A stretch of DNA of 64,000 nucleotides. It comes from Gossypium raimondii (Eukaryota > Streptophyta > Magnoliopsida > Malvales > Malvaceae). Where the stretch lies: contig NC_068576.1 in assembly GCF_025698545.1 (NCBI RefSeq), positions 54,348,094-54,412,093 of the forward strand, given 5' to 3'. Both the position numbers and the translations under genes were made by a program. This document shows, piece by piece, positions 11,622 through 22,648 of the stretch. Position 1 is the first letter of the stretch. Each line of letters starts with the position of its first letter. The notes below the pieces were generated by a model, which was given only the letters and a program-made list of their open reading frames with translations, made no database searches and had not been told where the DNA came from.

Positions 11622-14600
11622 TCACCTCTTCTTGTTTTTCTTCCTTCCTTTTACTTGTTTCTCTAAATTTCTAAGCCTCTGATTGATGGTCGAAGACGAA
11701 GAAGATGAAGATGATGTTATTTGATTCGCAACTTTTGTAGGTTCAATGGGCAACGAGGTAGACTGCTGTGATGCGGTTTTGGCTTGTTTGAGAGTTTGTT
11801 TGAGAGCCGTATACAGATCAATAGAAGGCTGTGGTGTAGTAACAACTGGTTGCTTCGGTATTTCCGGAACACCTAAAGCCTTCTTCACTCCAGGAGCCTT
11901 AAGCACTGAAAAAACAAACAAATAAAGGGCATGATATATAGTCATATTCAGAAATCTCGGAAAAGCAAATCAAATGTTTAGTCGATGGATAGCATGAAAT
12001 TTACGGACTCACCTAATCCATATCCAAGGGAAAATATATTCGATGTGATCCAATAACAAAATATGGCCTGTCAAGTAAATGAGATGAAAATGATCATCAT
12101 TAAGTAAATATTCAGAGCAATTAAATCTCCAGAGAAAGTTGTTTTCTGTCAATCTCGCATTGCACCCAAAGTTTCTAGACTTCTAGGAGTTACATAGAGC
12201 TCATCAACGGTACCATTTGCGAAAACCAGCAAAAATAGTGCACTAGCTTGTTATAGTAGGCAAGGCGAACATACTATACAAGCTTGTTAAGGGAAACAGT
12301 TATAGAAAGGCCCAGATGACCTATTCGAGTAGGAAAAATATTACTGCTATTGAGAGCTGATGGCAGACACAAGAATGTGCAGAAGCCAGCAAAGGAAGTG
12401 TACCTTCGGGAAACTCATGGTAAACGGAACTGTAAGAACAGCAAAGACCCGAGAAACATTTTTTATAGTTGCAGCAGCAGGATTCCCTTCCATGCCTTCT
12501 TGCATGTTACACTGAGGATATAAAGCATTTAATCAAAACCGATCCAACGATCGAAGAGTGTTTCAAGATGTTGCCCGATGCCTTAAGGTATCAACAAAAT
12601 AGGATGCTTACCTCCACAGTTAACAAAAAAGTTAGCGCTGTCATAACCGGAAAGATGTATAAACTATCTGGAGTAGAGAGATCTGTAAACCAATATGCTC
12701 CACCGGATTTAAATGATTCCATTTTCTCAGCCATTGTTGAAATCTGGGGAAAAATCAGGTCATCAGATATAATTCTAAATGCACTATATGCAATTCTAAG
12801 ACCAAACCAGTAATATTTAAGGAATCACTGTTGCTATCTTACAGCCAAGAAAAAGCTCACAAAGATGGGACCCTGAATAAAAATCCCTTTCAGCGGAGTA
12901 AATGGAGTCACGCCATATCTGAAATTATTTAAGACAAACAATGAAATTGTCAGGTTAAAAAAGATACAGTTAGAAAGACATTTAAGTGAACGACTATATC
13001 AGGCACATTTCTGATCATCCAAAAAACTAGAGAATACTACCAAATGAATTATCATCTAAAACAATTCAAGTCTAATATACACGTGCTTCTAACCTCAATA
13101 TATAGAATAAATCCATTTAGTATCCTCCAAGACAGATTTTAAGGTAGATGCTGACATTAAGAACTTACCATAACTTCAGACTAAGACAGAAAACTGGAGT
13201 TTGGCTGTTACTGAAAGGGATAAGAGCACTATAAATAAATAAATTAAAAACACATTTAAATTGATGTGGAGCTCCCAGCATCTTTTACATCAACGAAATA
13301 AAAAAGTGGAATAGCATTTAAACCAGGGCCCTTCAGAAAGTTAAAGAGATAATAGCATAAAAAGCCAACTAACTGATTTTTATGATTCAATCATGGAACC
13401 AAAGGGCGTGCAAACAATTTATTATGACAAGTACTCGCAACAGACATACAGGCTTGTTCTAATGAAAAAGTGGCTTACTCCTTGAAAAGCTTTTGCATTT
13501 CATTTTGACCTTCAGCCATTGACAAGGCATCACTACCCTGCACAAAAATAAGTAGAAAAATTGTAAAACTCATTCATAGCATCACTGTAAAACGTCCATG
13601 GAATCTGAACATGCTCTGCAATTATGGACAGCAGCAGATAACAGCATCCTATTTATAGAGTATAGATTGTTCAAAATAATAACACCACTACAGCAGGAGC
13701 TGACACCAGACCTTGCTTGACATCCGCTCCTTGACTTCCTCCAAGCGTGGCCTCATTAGCTGCAGGGCAAACACAAACTAGTGAAGATGGATATCAATAC
13801 TTAAATGATTAGGAAGATCACTTTTGTTAATCAAGCTATTAGTAGTCTATCAGTTTCAAAACTTAAGTCACTTACAAGAAGAAAGGCCAAATTTTTTAAA
13901 ACATTCCTTTGTCCATGACCATGTCATAGTTTTTTCCTTTTGGCATGCATGCTAGGCAAACCATTTTTTTTTTTTTTTTTGAAGGGGGGGGGGTGCACCA
14001 AAATGTACAATTCAGCAGAGGCAGGCTAAATTTTCAGGAACTAGGACACTAAGGTGAAGTCTCTCAGTTCTTTCTCTTTGTTTTGCACTATTAACAATGT
14101 CTGAAAGGCAAGATGCCATCCAAATGTTAGTAGTACTATTAATATCAAAATTAGGTGAAGTGTATAAAAAAGATGAAAGTGTATACCGATAACCCAGAAG
14201 TAAAATAAAAGATTGGAGTGTATATAATTAGGGCATAAAAAAAACAATTAAAATTACCCACCGTCATTTTTGTGGTAGCTTTAAGTTGATTTATCAAAAG
14301 TGGAACGGTTGCACTTCGAATCAAAAGCGTTGTCACTACTATGGAAGCCCACCTGAAATCAATAATACACTGATATTGTTAAAAGATTAAACAAAGGTTC
14401 TATTCTCAACATTGCAATTTATTAAAACTTTGATATTAGCATAAACGAAGAAGTCAGAAGATACGTATTTCACAAGATGCATGCATAGATTCACATCAGG
14501 ATTCCTTTTCATCATGTTGCAAATCATAACTTTAATTCAACCTCATAATAATGAATTGATTTTACTAGATACTTAATGATCAAATATAACGAAATGAATA

Positions 14601-15344
14601 TAGCATGCAAGTTTAACCAGTGTCCTACAGACAGGAATCCTTATATTTATAGCTCGGTAGTTTATGCTGTCACCTTTTCATCATCTGAATTAAGGCCTGG
14701 ATAGATAGTTCGAGCAATCACTTTTGAAGACAATTAATTAAATCATTGCATTAGAGAATTGGTAGTTCAACAAATGGCTGAAATCATTAGCATTGCACAT
14801 GCCCTTCGTTCTTAATGAACATGCATAACTGAAGAAAATAACAATAAGTAACTACAGCAACTTACCAGTTGAAGCCTGTAAAAGAATGAACCGCATCAAT
14901 AACATACTGCAATGTAGCAACTGGTAACCAACAATCAGCAGCAGCAACGGCAACCTCATTCACAGCAGGAACCTGCGAAGTCACAGCTTCAATGGCAGTA
15001 TCCTTAAAAGCTTCCGCAACATCAGTCATAAGCTCGACCTCTTTCGCCCCATCATTAACCTTAGTCGACATAAACCGACCAAAAGAGACACCAGTGCCAG
15101 GGAGAAAGGCTAGTTGGGAACATCTTCTATCATGGAACAATACACCACAAAGCCCCGAGGATGAATTACTAAACCCAGTTCCAAAAGATCTTTGTTGACC
15201 AAAATTACGAGGCTTTTGTGTAGATTGAGGCTCGGTAGAAGGATGAGTCTTACGGTCATCATCATGGAAAATGTAGGCAAACGATGGTTGATACCGTCTA
15301 GCTATTAGGGTTGCTCTACTGTAAAGGCTACGGCTAAACGCCAT
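11622..15344 (-). CDS. OXA1: Mitochondrial inner-membrane insertase OXA1
   Basis: YidC/Oxa1/Alb3-family insertase that places proteins in the inner mitochondrial membrane. Exons 5' to 3': 14866-15344, 14262-14352, 13712-13759, 13479-13537, 12843-12918, 12612-12743, 12404-12511, 12013-12067, 11622-11905, giving 443 residues in one frame, near the usual plant length. Residues 1-about 100 are a Ser/Arg-rich targeting region (MAFSRSLYSRATLIARR). The core follows, with five expected membrane segments, including the first around FTGFNWWASIVVTTLLI, then GIFIQGPIFVSFFLA and AIFCYWITSNIFSLGYGL. Conserved family stretches LFKEYGVTPFTPLKG, WFTDLSTPDS and NMQEGMEGNP are intact. The basic, Ser-rich tail (ending KGRKKNKKR) matches the ribosome-binding C-terminus of mitochondrial OXA1 and argues against the plastid ALB3 branch. 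Confidence 0.95.
13963..13992. repeat. Poly-T / poly-G run in an OXA1 intron
   Basis: A long T run followed by GAA and then about nine G, inside the second OXA1 intron. Its exact length is unreliable in most sequencing methods. Confidence 0.75.
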
Positions 15345-15640
15345 TGATACGAAGAATAAAAATTCCTCTAATCAAACGAAAATAAGAATGTTCGAATTAA
15401 AACCATAACCAGATCAAGATCAAAATTAAAACATCAAAGAATTTCTCGAGATTCGTTTATAATTCCAGTAAAAAATCACTAAAAACTAGCAATACAATAA
15501 GATTCCTGAAGCTAAAATCAAGGACTTAAATAATACTTGAACGAAGAAGCAAACACTCACCGTTTCAATCTCCGGCGATCGAAATAGAGAAGGGTTTTTT
15601 CCAGGTGCCGTTCCGACAGAGCAGGGTTTAACAGCCCGAT
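15345..15640 (-). other. OXA1 5' leader with a probable intron
   Basis: On the minus strand a strong donor (CGGTGAGTG, near 15560) and an acceptor (GATTAG, near 15370) bracket an AT-rich stretch just upstream of the start codon. This suggests a leader intron of about 190 bp and a first non-coding exon near 15560-15640. RNA evidence would be needed to confirm it. Confidence 0.45.
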
Positions 15641-16236
15641 TTTTGTTTCCTCGAACACTGCAGTTCTTTTATTCGCCCTGAACGTAGTGTGGGTTTTCGA
15701 GGGTAATCCCGTCCTCTTATGATGGATAGAATGGGCTGCCTTTGACAATTTTGGGTCCATATTAGCCCAACCATTAGCTGTAATTATATTTTCCAAAATA
15801 ATCGCATTTATGAAAACTAATTATTTTTTTATATAATATTAAAAATAGGAGAATATTTATCTGAGTGAGTAATTTTTTTATATTGTTATTAGGGTTTTTT
15901 TAATTAAAAAACAAAACCCCTTAAAGTCTTCTGATTCACAAGCTTTAAAAATATGATTAAAAAGATGCGGAAATCAATTAAATCGTATTAATTAAGTCTA
16001 CATTGATTGTTTGGTTGTTGTTTGCCCATTGGACCCTAGGCATTAAAGATTGTGAGCCCAAACTCGGGCTTCCAATTTGGAACTTGGTTGTATCTCTTCT
16101 TTATGGTTTTATACTCACGAGAGGGGAAAAGCTTCTCTTTCTTTTTCAATAACAATTTAACGTAAAATAATAAATCTCATTTTCTTTAAAGAATTAGAAT
16201 GGAAGTACATGTTATTGTTTTTAAATTCAATCATTA
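15641..16236. other. Intergenic region between OXA1 and the ATL gene
   Basis: Probably the OXA1 promoter together with the 3' flank of the RING-H2 gene. No further gene or repeat boundary was recognised. Confidence 0.45.
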
Positions 16237-18930
16237 TTATGGTGATATTAAAGACCTAGATAAGGTAATATTCGAAATAAGTTTCGGGGAACTACGACAT
16301 AAAGGACACACAACATTTAATTTCAACCACTCATCAATACAAGCGGCATGGAAGTAATGGTTGCAGTCTGGAATAGTTCGTAATATCTCTTTAGCTTGGT
16401 ATTCGCTAAGACAAATAGAGCAAATATTATCACTCGGCCGTGTTAATCGTCGACTTTCACCTAACAACGTTATCGGATATGATTCGAGGATTTGCCCATC
16501 AAGACCTTTGACAACCATGACCGAAGATGCAGTCAAGTTCAGATTTTGATGATCCTCAACCTTGCCACGGAGGTAAATTACAAGGCCGAGGATGAACGAG
16601 AAGGGTACTCCCACACCAAACACTATGGCTAATTTAGTACTCCTTGTAAGACCTATAATTAATGAAAAGAATACTAGTTAATGAAAAATGTAGTAATGTG
16701 GGACAACAAAATGTTAATGCACCATTTATTAAGCAAAAAGAAAAGAAAAAAGAAGCAACATTCGTGTTCTTCATTAGAGAACAGTTTGGCCCGTCATAAA
16801 TGTCAGATAAATACCCAATAGCACCCTTATGTACTAGTGTCATAGGCTGCAGTTCAGAGCTCGTGACCGTCGCACCAAATGCACCTAATGGAGGTCTATT
16901 GTTTAGATGGGGATCATTTGGCCCACAAGAACTGGCCCAATTCAAGAAGTTGTTGGAGAAGCCTATCAGATTGAAGCTTGATTGGCCCGATAATGAAGAT
17001 ATGACAACTTAGGCTAATTTGGTAACTAATCTTAGAAGACTGAGGGAATCATATATTGTAAAAATTATATTAGATTTGATATGACATATCTTGTAAATCT
17101 CTAAAATCAAGGGATATGATTAATCTCGTCCGTCGATGTAAACGTATCTTAATCGTCGGTTTTGGGGGAGCTCAACTATAAATAGAGAGCCTCCCCCTCA
17201 TTTGTACTCACTCCCTTCATTATTTCATTATTCTTTGTGAATAAAAGAATATTGAGAGCATTTATTCAAACACTTTGTGTGCGCTCTTTCTGTTGTTATT
17301 TGTAGCTTCTTTAGGTATAAATCGTTTCCGCTCTTCAACTTGGTGCCTTGTAGGAGTTCTTAAGGAATCCTCACTTGAGTAAAGGCTGACTTAGACGAAT
17401 TTAGACGAACAAATCGCCTAAGACAACACAGATCATGAGGCAAAAGATTTAGTCCCGCGACACTCGTGGTTACATCATCAATTAATAGATGGAGACCTCA
17501 ACAGCAAATTGAAAATTGCTTCTGTAATCACGTATACCCAATTCTCGTCTTTGTTCACTGTATTCAAGACTCATTTAGAAACATGTGTTTTGTAAGCAAA
17601 ATTAAAAAATATATATTTGTTATTAATTATTAATTTTATTTGCATTAACATGTTCATTGTACCAAAGAAACAAACATGTCTCTGTCGGGAAAAGAGAAAA
17701 ATGAAAACATGTTATTCGTGCAAGGAATTAAAGCTACAGTCAAGAGTGTGAAAAATGTGGCAATCAATTGGTATTTTTCTTTCGACTTTTCTATTATTTG
17801 GATCACATCTAAATTTGTGATCAATTTATTACTTATATTTAAAGCTAGTGTTCCAAATATATATTTTTTAAAATTATAATTAATGCTATTATAATAATAT
17901 TTTTGTTTTTCATTCTTTTGTATCTATCTTTATATAAAATAATTAAAATTACAAATCCAATAATTAGACGAGTATTTAATAATATTAAAATATAAATTAA
18001 TTGTCACTCTACTTATATTTATTATTAAATAAAATTTAAATCAAAATAATTTAAAAATAAAATGTTTTTTCAAAGTGCATTGTTCTACGCATTATAATCA
18101 GGTTTAAAGTCATGTGGTTTTTGGTGATTATATTAATTTTGCATTTTATATTTTTTGTTATGTATATTCATTATACTTACTTTATCTAATGTTATCAAAT
18201 ATGGGCATTTTCGATCAAATTAACCAACTTGTGTCACTGCAAAATAGAACATACCATCATTAAACCCGCCGGAGCATCCGACATCCGTTCCCGTATCATT
18301 CTTGAACATGCAAGTCCCAGCCCTGCTTTCGCACAGCTTGCAATCAGGTTCATTCCATGTCAATATGAAACCATCTCCTGGATCCGACCAATCAGACAAC
18401 GAAAGTGGAAGCAAAACCTTTGCCATCTCCGAACACGATGTCGACAATGATGCAGGCAAATCAAGCCGTTCCGTTGGTATAGCCACGACCGAAAAATCCT
18501 TGCCGCTAAGACAAGAGATGAGTTTTGCTTCAGCCAGTTTTGGTACAGTCGATGAAGCAGAGGAGCAATTGAAAAACGTGTAGCTTCGAGGCTCTAGCAA
18601 ATCGAAAGGAGTGCCGGCTAGATTAAGTCCCTGAAGAATACGTCTTGGGGCACAAGAATCCGGGTCTTCGATCCATATGTTTTGGAAGGTATAGTCGATG
18701 TTTACGACGGTGAAGCCGCCGGAAAACGGCAGCGTGAGGATGGCATGTGTTTCGTTTTTACACGAGAGGTCTAACCGGGGATACCCGCATCGACCCGGCT
18801 GGGTGTTGAGGCGGAAAGGAAAGCGAATCAATTGAGTCCCACACAAAACAGGGCAAACTTCAACACTTGTCGATGGTTGAAGAGTGAACATTAGAAAGAT
18901 GGAGAAGAAGACAATTTCAGTGAGAGCCAT
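16237..18930 (-). CDS. ATL-type RING-H2 E3 ligase with GUB_WAK ectodomain
   Basis: Two exons, 18255-18930 and 16237-16652, join in frame (codon split after its first base) into 363 residues, like the Arabidopsis ATL20/21/22 group. A signal peptide (1-22) is followed by a Cys-rich GUB_WAK_bind ectodomain (about 25-225; CPVLCGTQLIRFPFR near the start, CKLCESRAGTCMF near its end). A transmembrane segment lies at about 233-253. The ATL GLD motif is at 275-277. The RING-H2 finger has C303, C306, C322, H324, H327, C330, C341, C344 and the typical Trp at 334. It should act as a membrane E3 that recruits an E2 to its cytosolic RING; the ectodomain suggests cell-wall or carbohydrate sensing, but no ligand can be named. 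The intron (16653-18254) is swollen by an LTR-like insertion. No lesions seen. Confidence 0.92.
16990..17510 (+). mobile_element. LTR-like remnant inside the ATL intron
   Basis: It carries the promoter anatomy of an LTR in the + direction: CTATAAATAGAG near 17176, a CT-rich start region and AATAAA near 17241, followed by a U5-like stretch. It is antisense to the host gene. No second LTR, coding region or clear target duplication was found, so it is probably a solo LTR or fragment of uncertain family. The edges are approximate. The upstream stretch 16800-17010 may belong to the same insertion. Confidence 0.4.
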
Positions 18931-18977
18931 TGCTTAAGAATTTTATAGTTACTCGAGATGATCCAAAGAAAATGAGA

Positions 18978-18995
18978 CAATAAAATATATAATAT
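18978..18995 (-). promoter_or_regulatory. Possible TATA region of the ATL gene
   Basis: On the minus strand a TATATTATATATTTTA-like stretch lies 50-65 bp upstream of the start codon at 18930. That is close for a TATA box plus leader, so the assignment is weak. Confidence 0.3.
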
Positions 18996-19009
18996 AATCT
19001 ATCGAATCT

Positions 19010-20280
19010 ATAAATAACGAACTAGTTAGAATTATGAAGTTCAATGAAACGGGACAGAAAAATTCGAAGATTCATGTAGCAGCCATTGCAAAAACTTTTA
19101 AGGTTTGGTGTGAACTGTGGACTACTTGATTATTCAAACTTAGCTGCATGAAGCATTCTGTTCCGACACTACAATTAATACTATTAATGAGACTTGAAAT
19201 GACAAGTTGCATTGGTTTTAAGTCACTGGCCAATGCAATAAACGTGAAAATAATGCATGCAGCTAGGTATCGTCCTGTAAATTTGACAATGGCTTGTTAC
19301 TCCCATTCTCTTTTTGCTAGGCCTGGCGTTGGATCTTTAAGACTTGGGTTTGGACTCGGCCTTTGCAACAAACCTTGTGCTTGTTGGTTTTGACTCCAGC
19401 GTTTCTTTGTATTATTATTATGCTTGCTTGTACCAATGCACAAGTCTATATCCCATGTCTCGTGGGCTGATGTTTTCTTAGCAAAGTTTGGTTCAATGGG
19501 CGTTTGCTTTGGTGGTAGGAATGTGGCCTTCGTTTTCTCTCATGTTTCCTTCGTTGGTCTCTATGCTTTTGGTCTTTGTTTCACTTTTATTGAAGATTTC
19601 TTTAAATGTACGGTGCTATTACTTAATTATTATAACGGTGAGATTAAAATTAATGATGAAATGTTTAAATTCAAATATAGCATTAGTAGTGAGATGAAAA
19701 TGTAAAATGACTATTAAGAATGTTAAGTTAAAATATGTAATAGAATATCAAAATATTTTACAAAATATATTTAAATTATATTATATTTATGTTAAATTAT
19801 AAAAAAATATTTTTATTAAAAATTAAATTATTTTAAAATTATATTGCGTGTGTTAAATAAAATAAATAATAAAGGAAGAATTAGAGGGATAAAATAATAA
19901 TTACCCATGTTTTTGGACTTCCAAGTAAATTCGCCAGAGCTTTTAACTCCAGCCAATATTTTAAGCTACAATGAGGTGAGAAATGCTCATTGTTGTGCTG
20001 CTAAACATCTCAAAGCTGTGTTTCAGTTCAATTTTTTTACTCTTTAAATCTCACCGCATTGGAACCCATTGGTGATCCAAGGGCCCTGATTGTTTGTTTT
20101 GGCCATTTTGGGATGATGATCTCTCTGCTGTTGGTGTTGGTTGGAGCTTCTTCGATTCATCTCAGTGCTGTACTACTCCTTTGGTTTCTCATCAATGGAT
20201 GTTTATTTTCTCACAATGTTAAATTTTAAGGATAATATTTAGTACACAAGTTTCTTAAATAGTGTTTGAAGAGTAATTTA
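19010..20280. other. Intergenic region, no gene recognised
   Basis: Open frames of 69-93 codons occur at about 19150-19700 but show no domain, splice logic or family resemblance. Around 19720-19880 the sequence is very AT-rich. Confidence 0.5.
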
Positions 20281-20283
20281 ATA

Positions 20284-20422
20284 ATTGAATTTGAGTGTAA
20301 TTATTTATAATTATACAAGAACGATATGTTTGGGTAACTAATATAATGAGTGGGTACCATTGAATTTGGTGTAATTGAAGCACAATTGGAGTAATTACAC
20401 AATTAATTACACTCAAATTTAA
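20284..20422. repeat. Small foldback (MITE-like) repeat
   Basis: TTGAATTTGAGTGTAATTA at the left is the inverse of TAATTACACTCAAATTT at the right, about 100 bp apart. The core is AT-rich and has no coding potential. The target duplication is unresolved. Confidence 0.4.
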
Positions 20423-20982
20423 ATTTTAAAAATATTTTATACAATTTATAAAAATTATATTATAAACATGAGTATTTGAGATGATTATGGTATACATTTT
20501 CTTATATTATAAATCGTAAAAAATATATTATAAAAATAAAATGTGTATTTTATAAAGTTACAACAAATAAACATATTATTTGAATCCTAAAATTTTATAA
20601 ATTTATTATCAAAAGTTTATTATAAAAATAATTTACACGTTATAAATGTGTTATAATATATTTACTTATAAAATTTATGGTCAATAAGTATAGACATATC
20701 TCGTTTCTATGTCCATGCTACATATGATGCTTATTTTTCTTGTTAGTTTTATTAGTTTTTGTATTATCGATTACTTTTTAGATTAACATAATATATATGA
20801 TGATTAGATTTTAAAATTTCAATAAAATATAAGGATTAAATTATAAATAAACGAAAAGTATAAAATCATTGTGCACAATATAGCCTTTAATTTTTTTTGT
20901 AATTAAAAAAAAATCAATCTAAGGGGAAACATAATTCATAACCATACTATTTAATAAAATAATTTTTCAATCTCGTAAAGGG

Positions 20983-22079
20983 GTAATTTACCAGAAAAAG
21001 CCCTTTTTTTTCAAAATTTACCGAAATGGGCCGATTTTTTGATTATTTATCGGAATGGGCCATTTTCCGCGAAATCGCGTCCACGTCAGCGCGATGTCAA
21101 GGTACATGGCAGGACATCGCGTCCATGTCAGCGCGATTTGCTGACATGGACGGAAATCGCGCCCTAGGGGACGCGATTTGCTGACGTGGCATGAACAGTT
21201 TATGTTTTTAAGCTTGAAAAACTTTGAAAGGCCATAACTTTTGGCTCGGTTGCCCGATTGAGACGATTTTTTTTTATTTCGAATAAATTTTCGAGATCTA
21301 CGCGTTGACAAACTACTTAGAGATGAATAGGGACTAATTTGTAAAGTATAGTTTGTTAGTTACGAGTATAGGGACTAAAGTGTAATTATTTCAAAATTAG
21401 CATGAAATTTTTGTATTTAAGAATATTTGAATGTTATAGAAGGATGAAATTGAATTTGAATTGAAAAACGAAGCTTAGATTTGAAAATATGACTATTTAG
21501 GTTTTAGGGACTAAATTGAATAAAATGGAAAATTTTAGGGAACTTTCTCAAAAGTGGAATGAGCTGACTTATACCTATAACAGGATGATATAAGACAATT
21601 CTGTAAAAAAAGATCCGGTGTTTACTTCAAATAAATAAGGAAAATAATGATTTGAATGTTTCAAAATTCAATTTTAAACCGAAAAAATCAAAATTTAGGG
21701 GCAAAAAATGATCTTTTTCGATGAAAACTGCGGCAAACCACATTCGGCTGTTTGTCAGCGCGTAGATCTCGAAAAGTTATTCGAAATAAAAAAAAACTCG
21801 TCTCAATCGGACAACCGACCTAAAAGTTATGGCCTTTCAAAGTTTTCCAAGCTTAAAAACATAAACTGTTCATACCACGTCAGCAAATCGCGTCCCCTAG
21901 GGCGCGATTTCCATCCATGTCAGCAAATCGCGCTGACGTGGACGCGATGTCCTGCCATGTACTCTGACATCGCGCTGACGTGGATGCGATTTTACGGAAA
22001 ATAGCCCATTCCAATAAATAATCAAAAAATCAACCTATTTCGACAAATTAAAAAAAAAAGAGCTTTTTCTAAATTTACA
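20983..22079. mobile_element. Foldback DNA element with 330 bp inverted arms
   Basis: The left arm (about 20983-21314) is an imperfect inverse of the right arm (about 21749-22079). Both carry a G-poor outer edge, then several copies of the motif GCGATTTGCTGACGTGG and its variants, then GAACAGTTTATGTTTTTAAGC and GAGATCTACGCG. The 430 bp centre is AT-rich and has no transposase. Long arms without coding capacity fit a non-autonomous Mutator-like or other foldback transposon. I could not find a matching 8-10 bp target duplication at these edges, so the superfamily is inferred only from the architecture. Confidence 0.7.
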
Positions 22080-22310
22080 GAACATAATAATTCAGAGTGA
22101 AAATTTCCAAAATTCCGTAAATCAAGACGCAAGAAAATGAAAAATCCTAATTTCACAATAAAACACCACGTAACCATTGAATACATTTTGGAAGATAAAT
22201 GAGAAAGCAAATTGGAGGGAACGGACCACGTAATTTGATTCCATTAGGGCACATTGTGGCGGGAAAATGACCTAACGCTTCTTAGACCCTTACTCCTATA
22301 TCTTACTCGG

Positions 22311-22320
22311 TATATTTAAA
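22311..22320 (+). promoter_or_regulatory. TATA-like box of the UBR7 gene
   Basis: TATATTTAAA is followed by a CT-rich leader start (22330-22345). The spacing to the inferred non-coding first exon is normal. Confidence 0.45.
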
Positions 22321-22339
22321 CCCTAGCTCATCCTCTCTC

Positions 22340-22648
22340 AATTTTTAATCCCTAATTCTTGTTCCTTTTTTTGTTTTCTCTGATTTTCTCTCTGGCGTTT
22401 GTTCAACAGGTGCTTGATACATTATCGACCGCCTCAAAATCCGTTAATTGCGGGTTTGAAAAGGTACCTTTATTCGTTTTTTCAATGTTAGGGTTTCTCA
22501 TTATACGGCACAACTTCGATTCCCCAAATGAGTACAATATCCTTTTGTCGTTTTAGTTAATATTTTTCGGGTTTTTTTGTCCATATTCAACTCCAGGTTC
22601 GAGGAGTAGAGATTTTTTGTTTTTGACGGTCCTGGTGATTTGGGGGAA
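22340..22648 (+). other. UBR7 5' leader, probably with an intron
   Basis: A donor (AAAAGGTACC, near 22462) and an acceptor (CAACTCCAG, near 22596) suggest a leader intron of about 135 bp before the start codon at 22649. Confidence 0.45.

Noticed and set aside
15557-15796. 79-codon open frame upstream of OXA1
   Set aside because: It overlaps the probable non-coding leader exon and donor site of OXA1 and has no family resemblance.
19148-19705. Overlapping open frames of 69-93 codons
   Set aside because: No domain, no start or splice logic, and unrelated reading in adjacent frames; ordinary chance frames.
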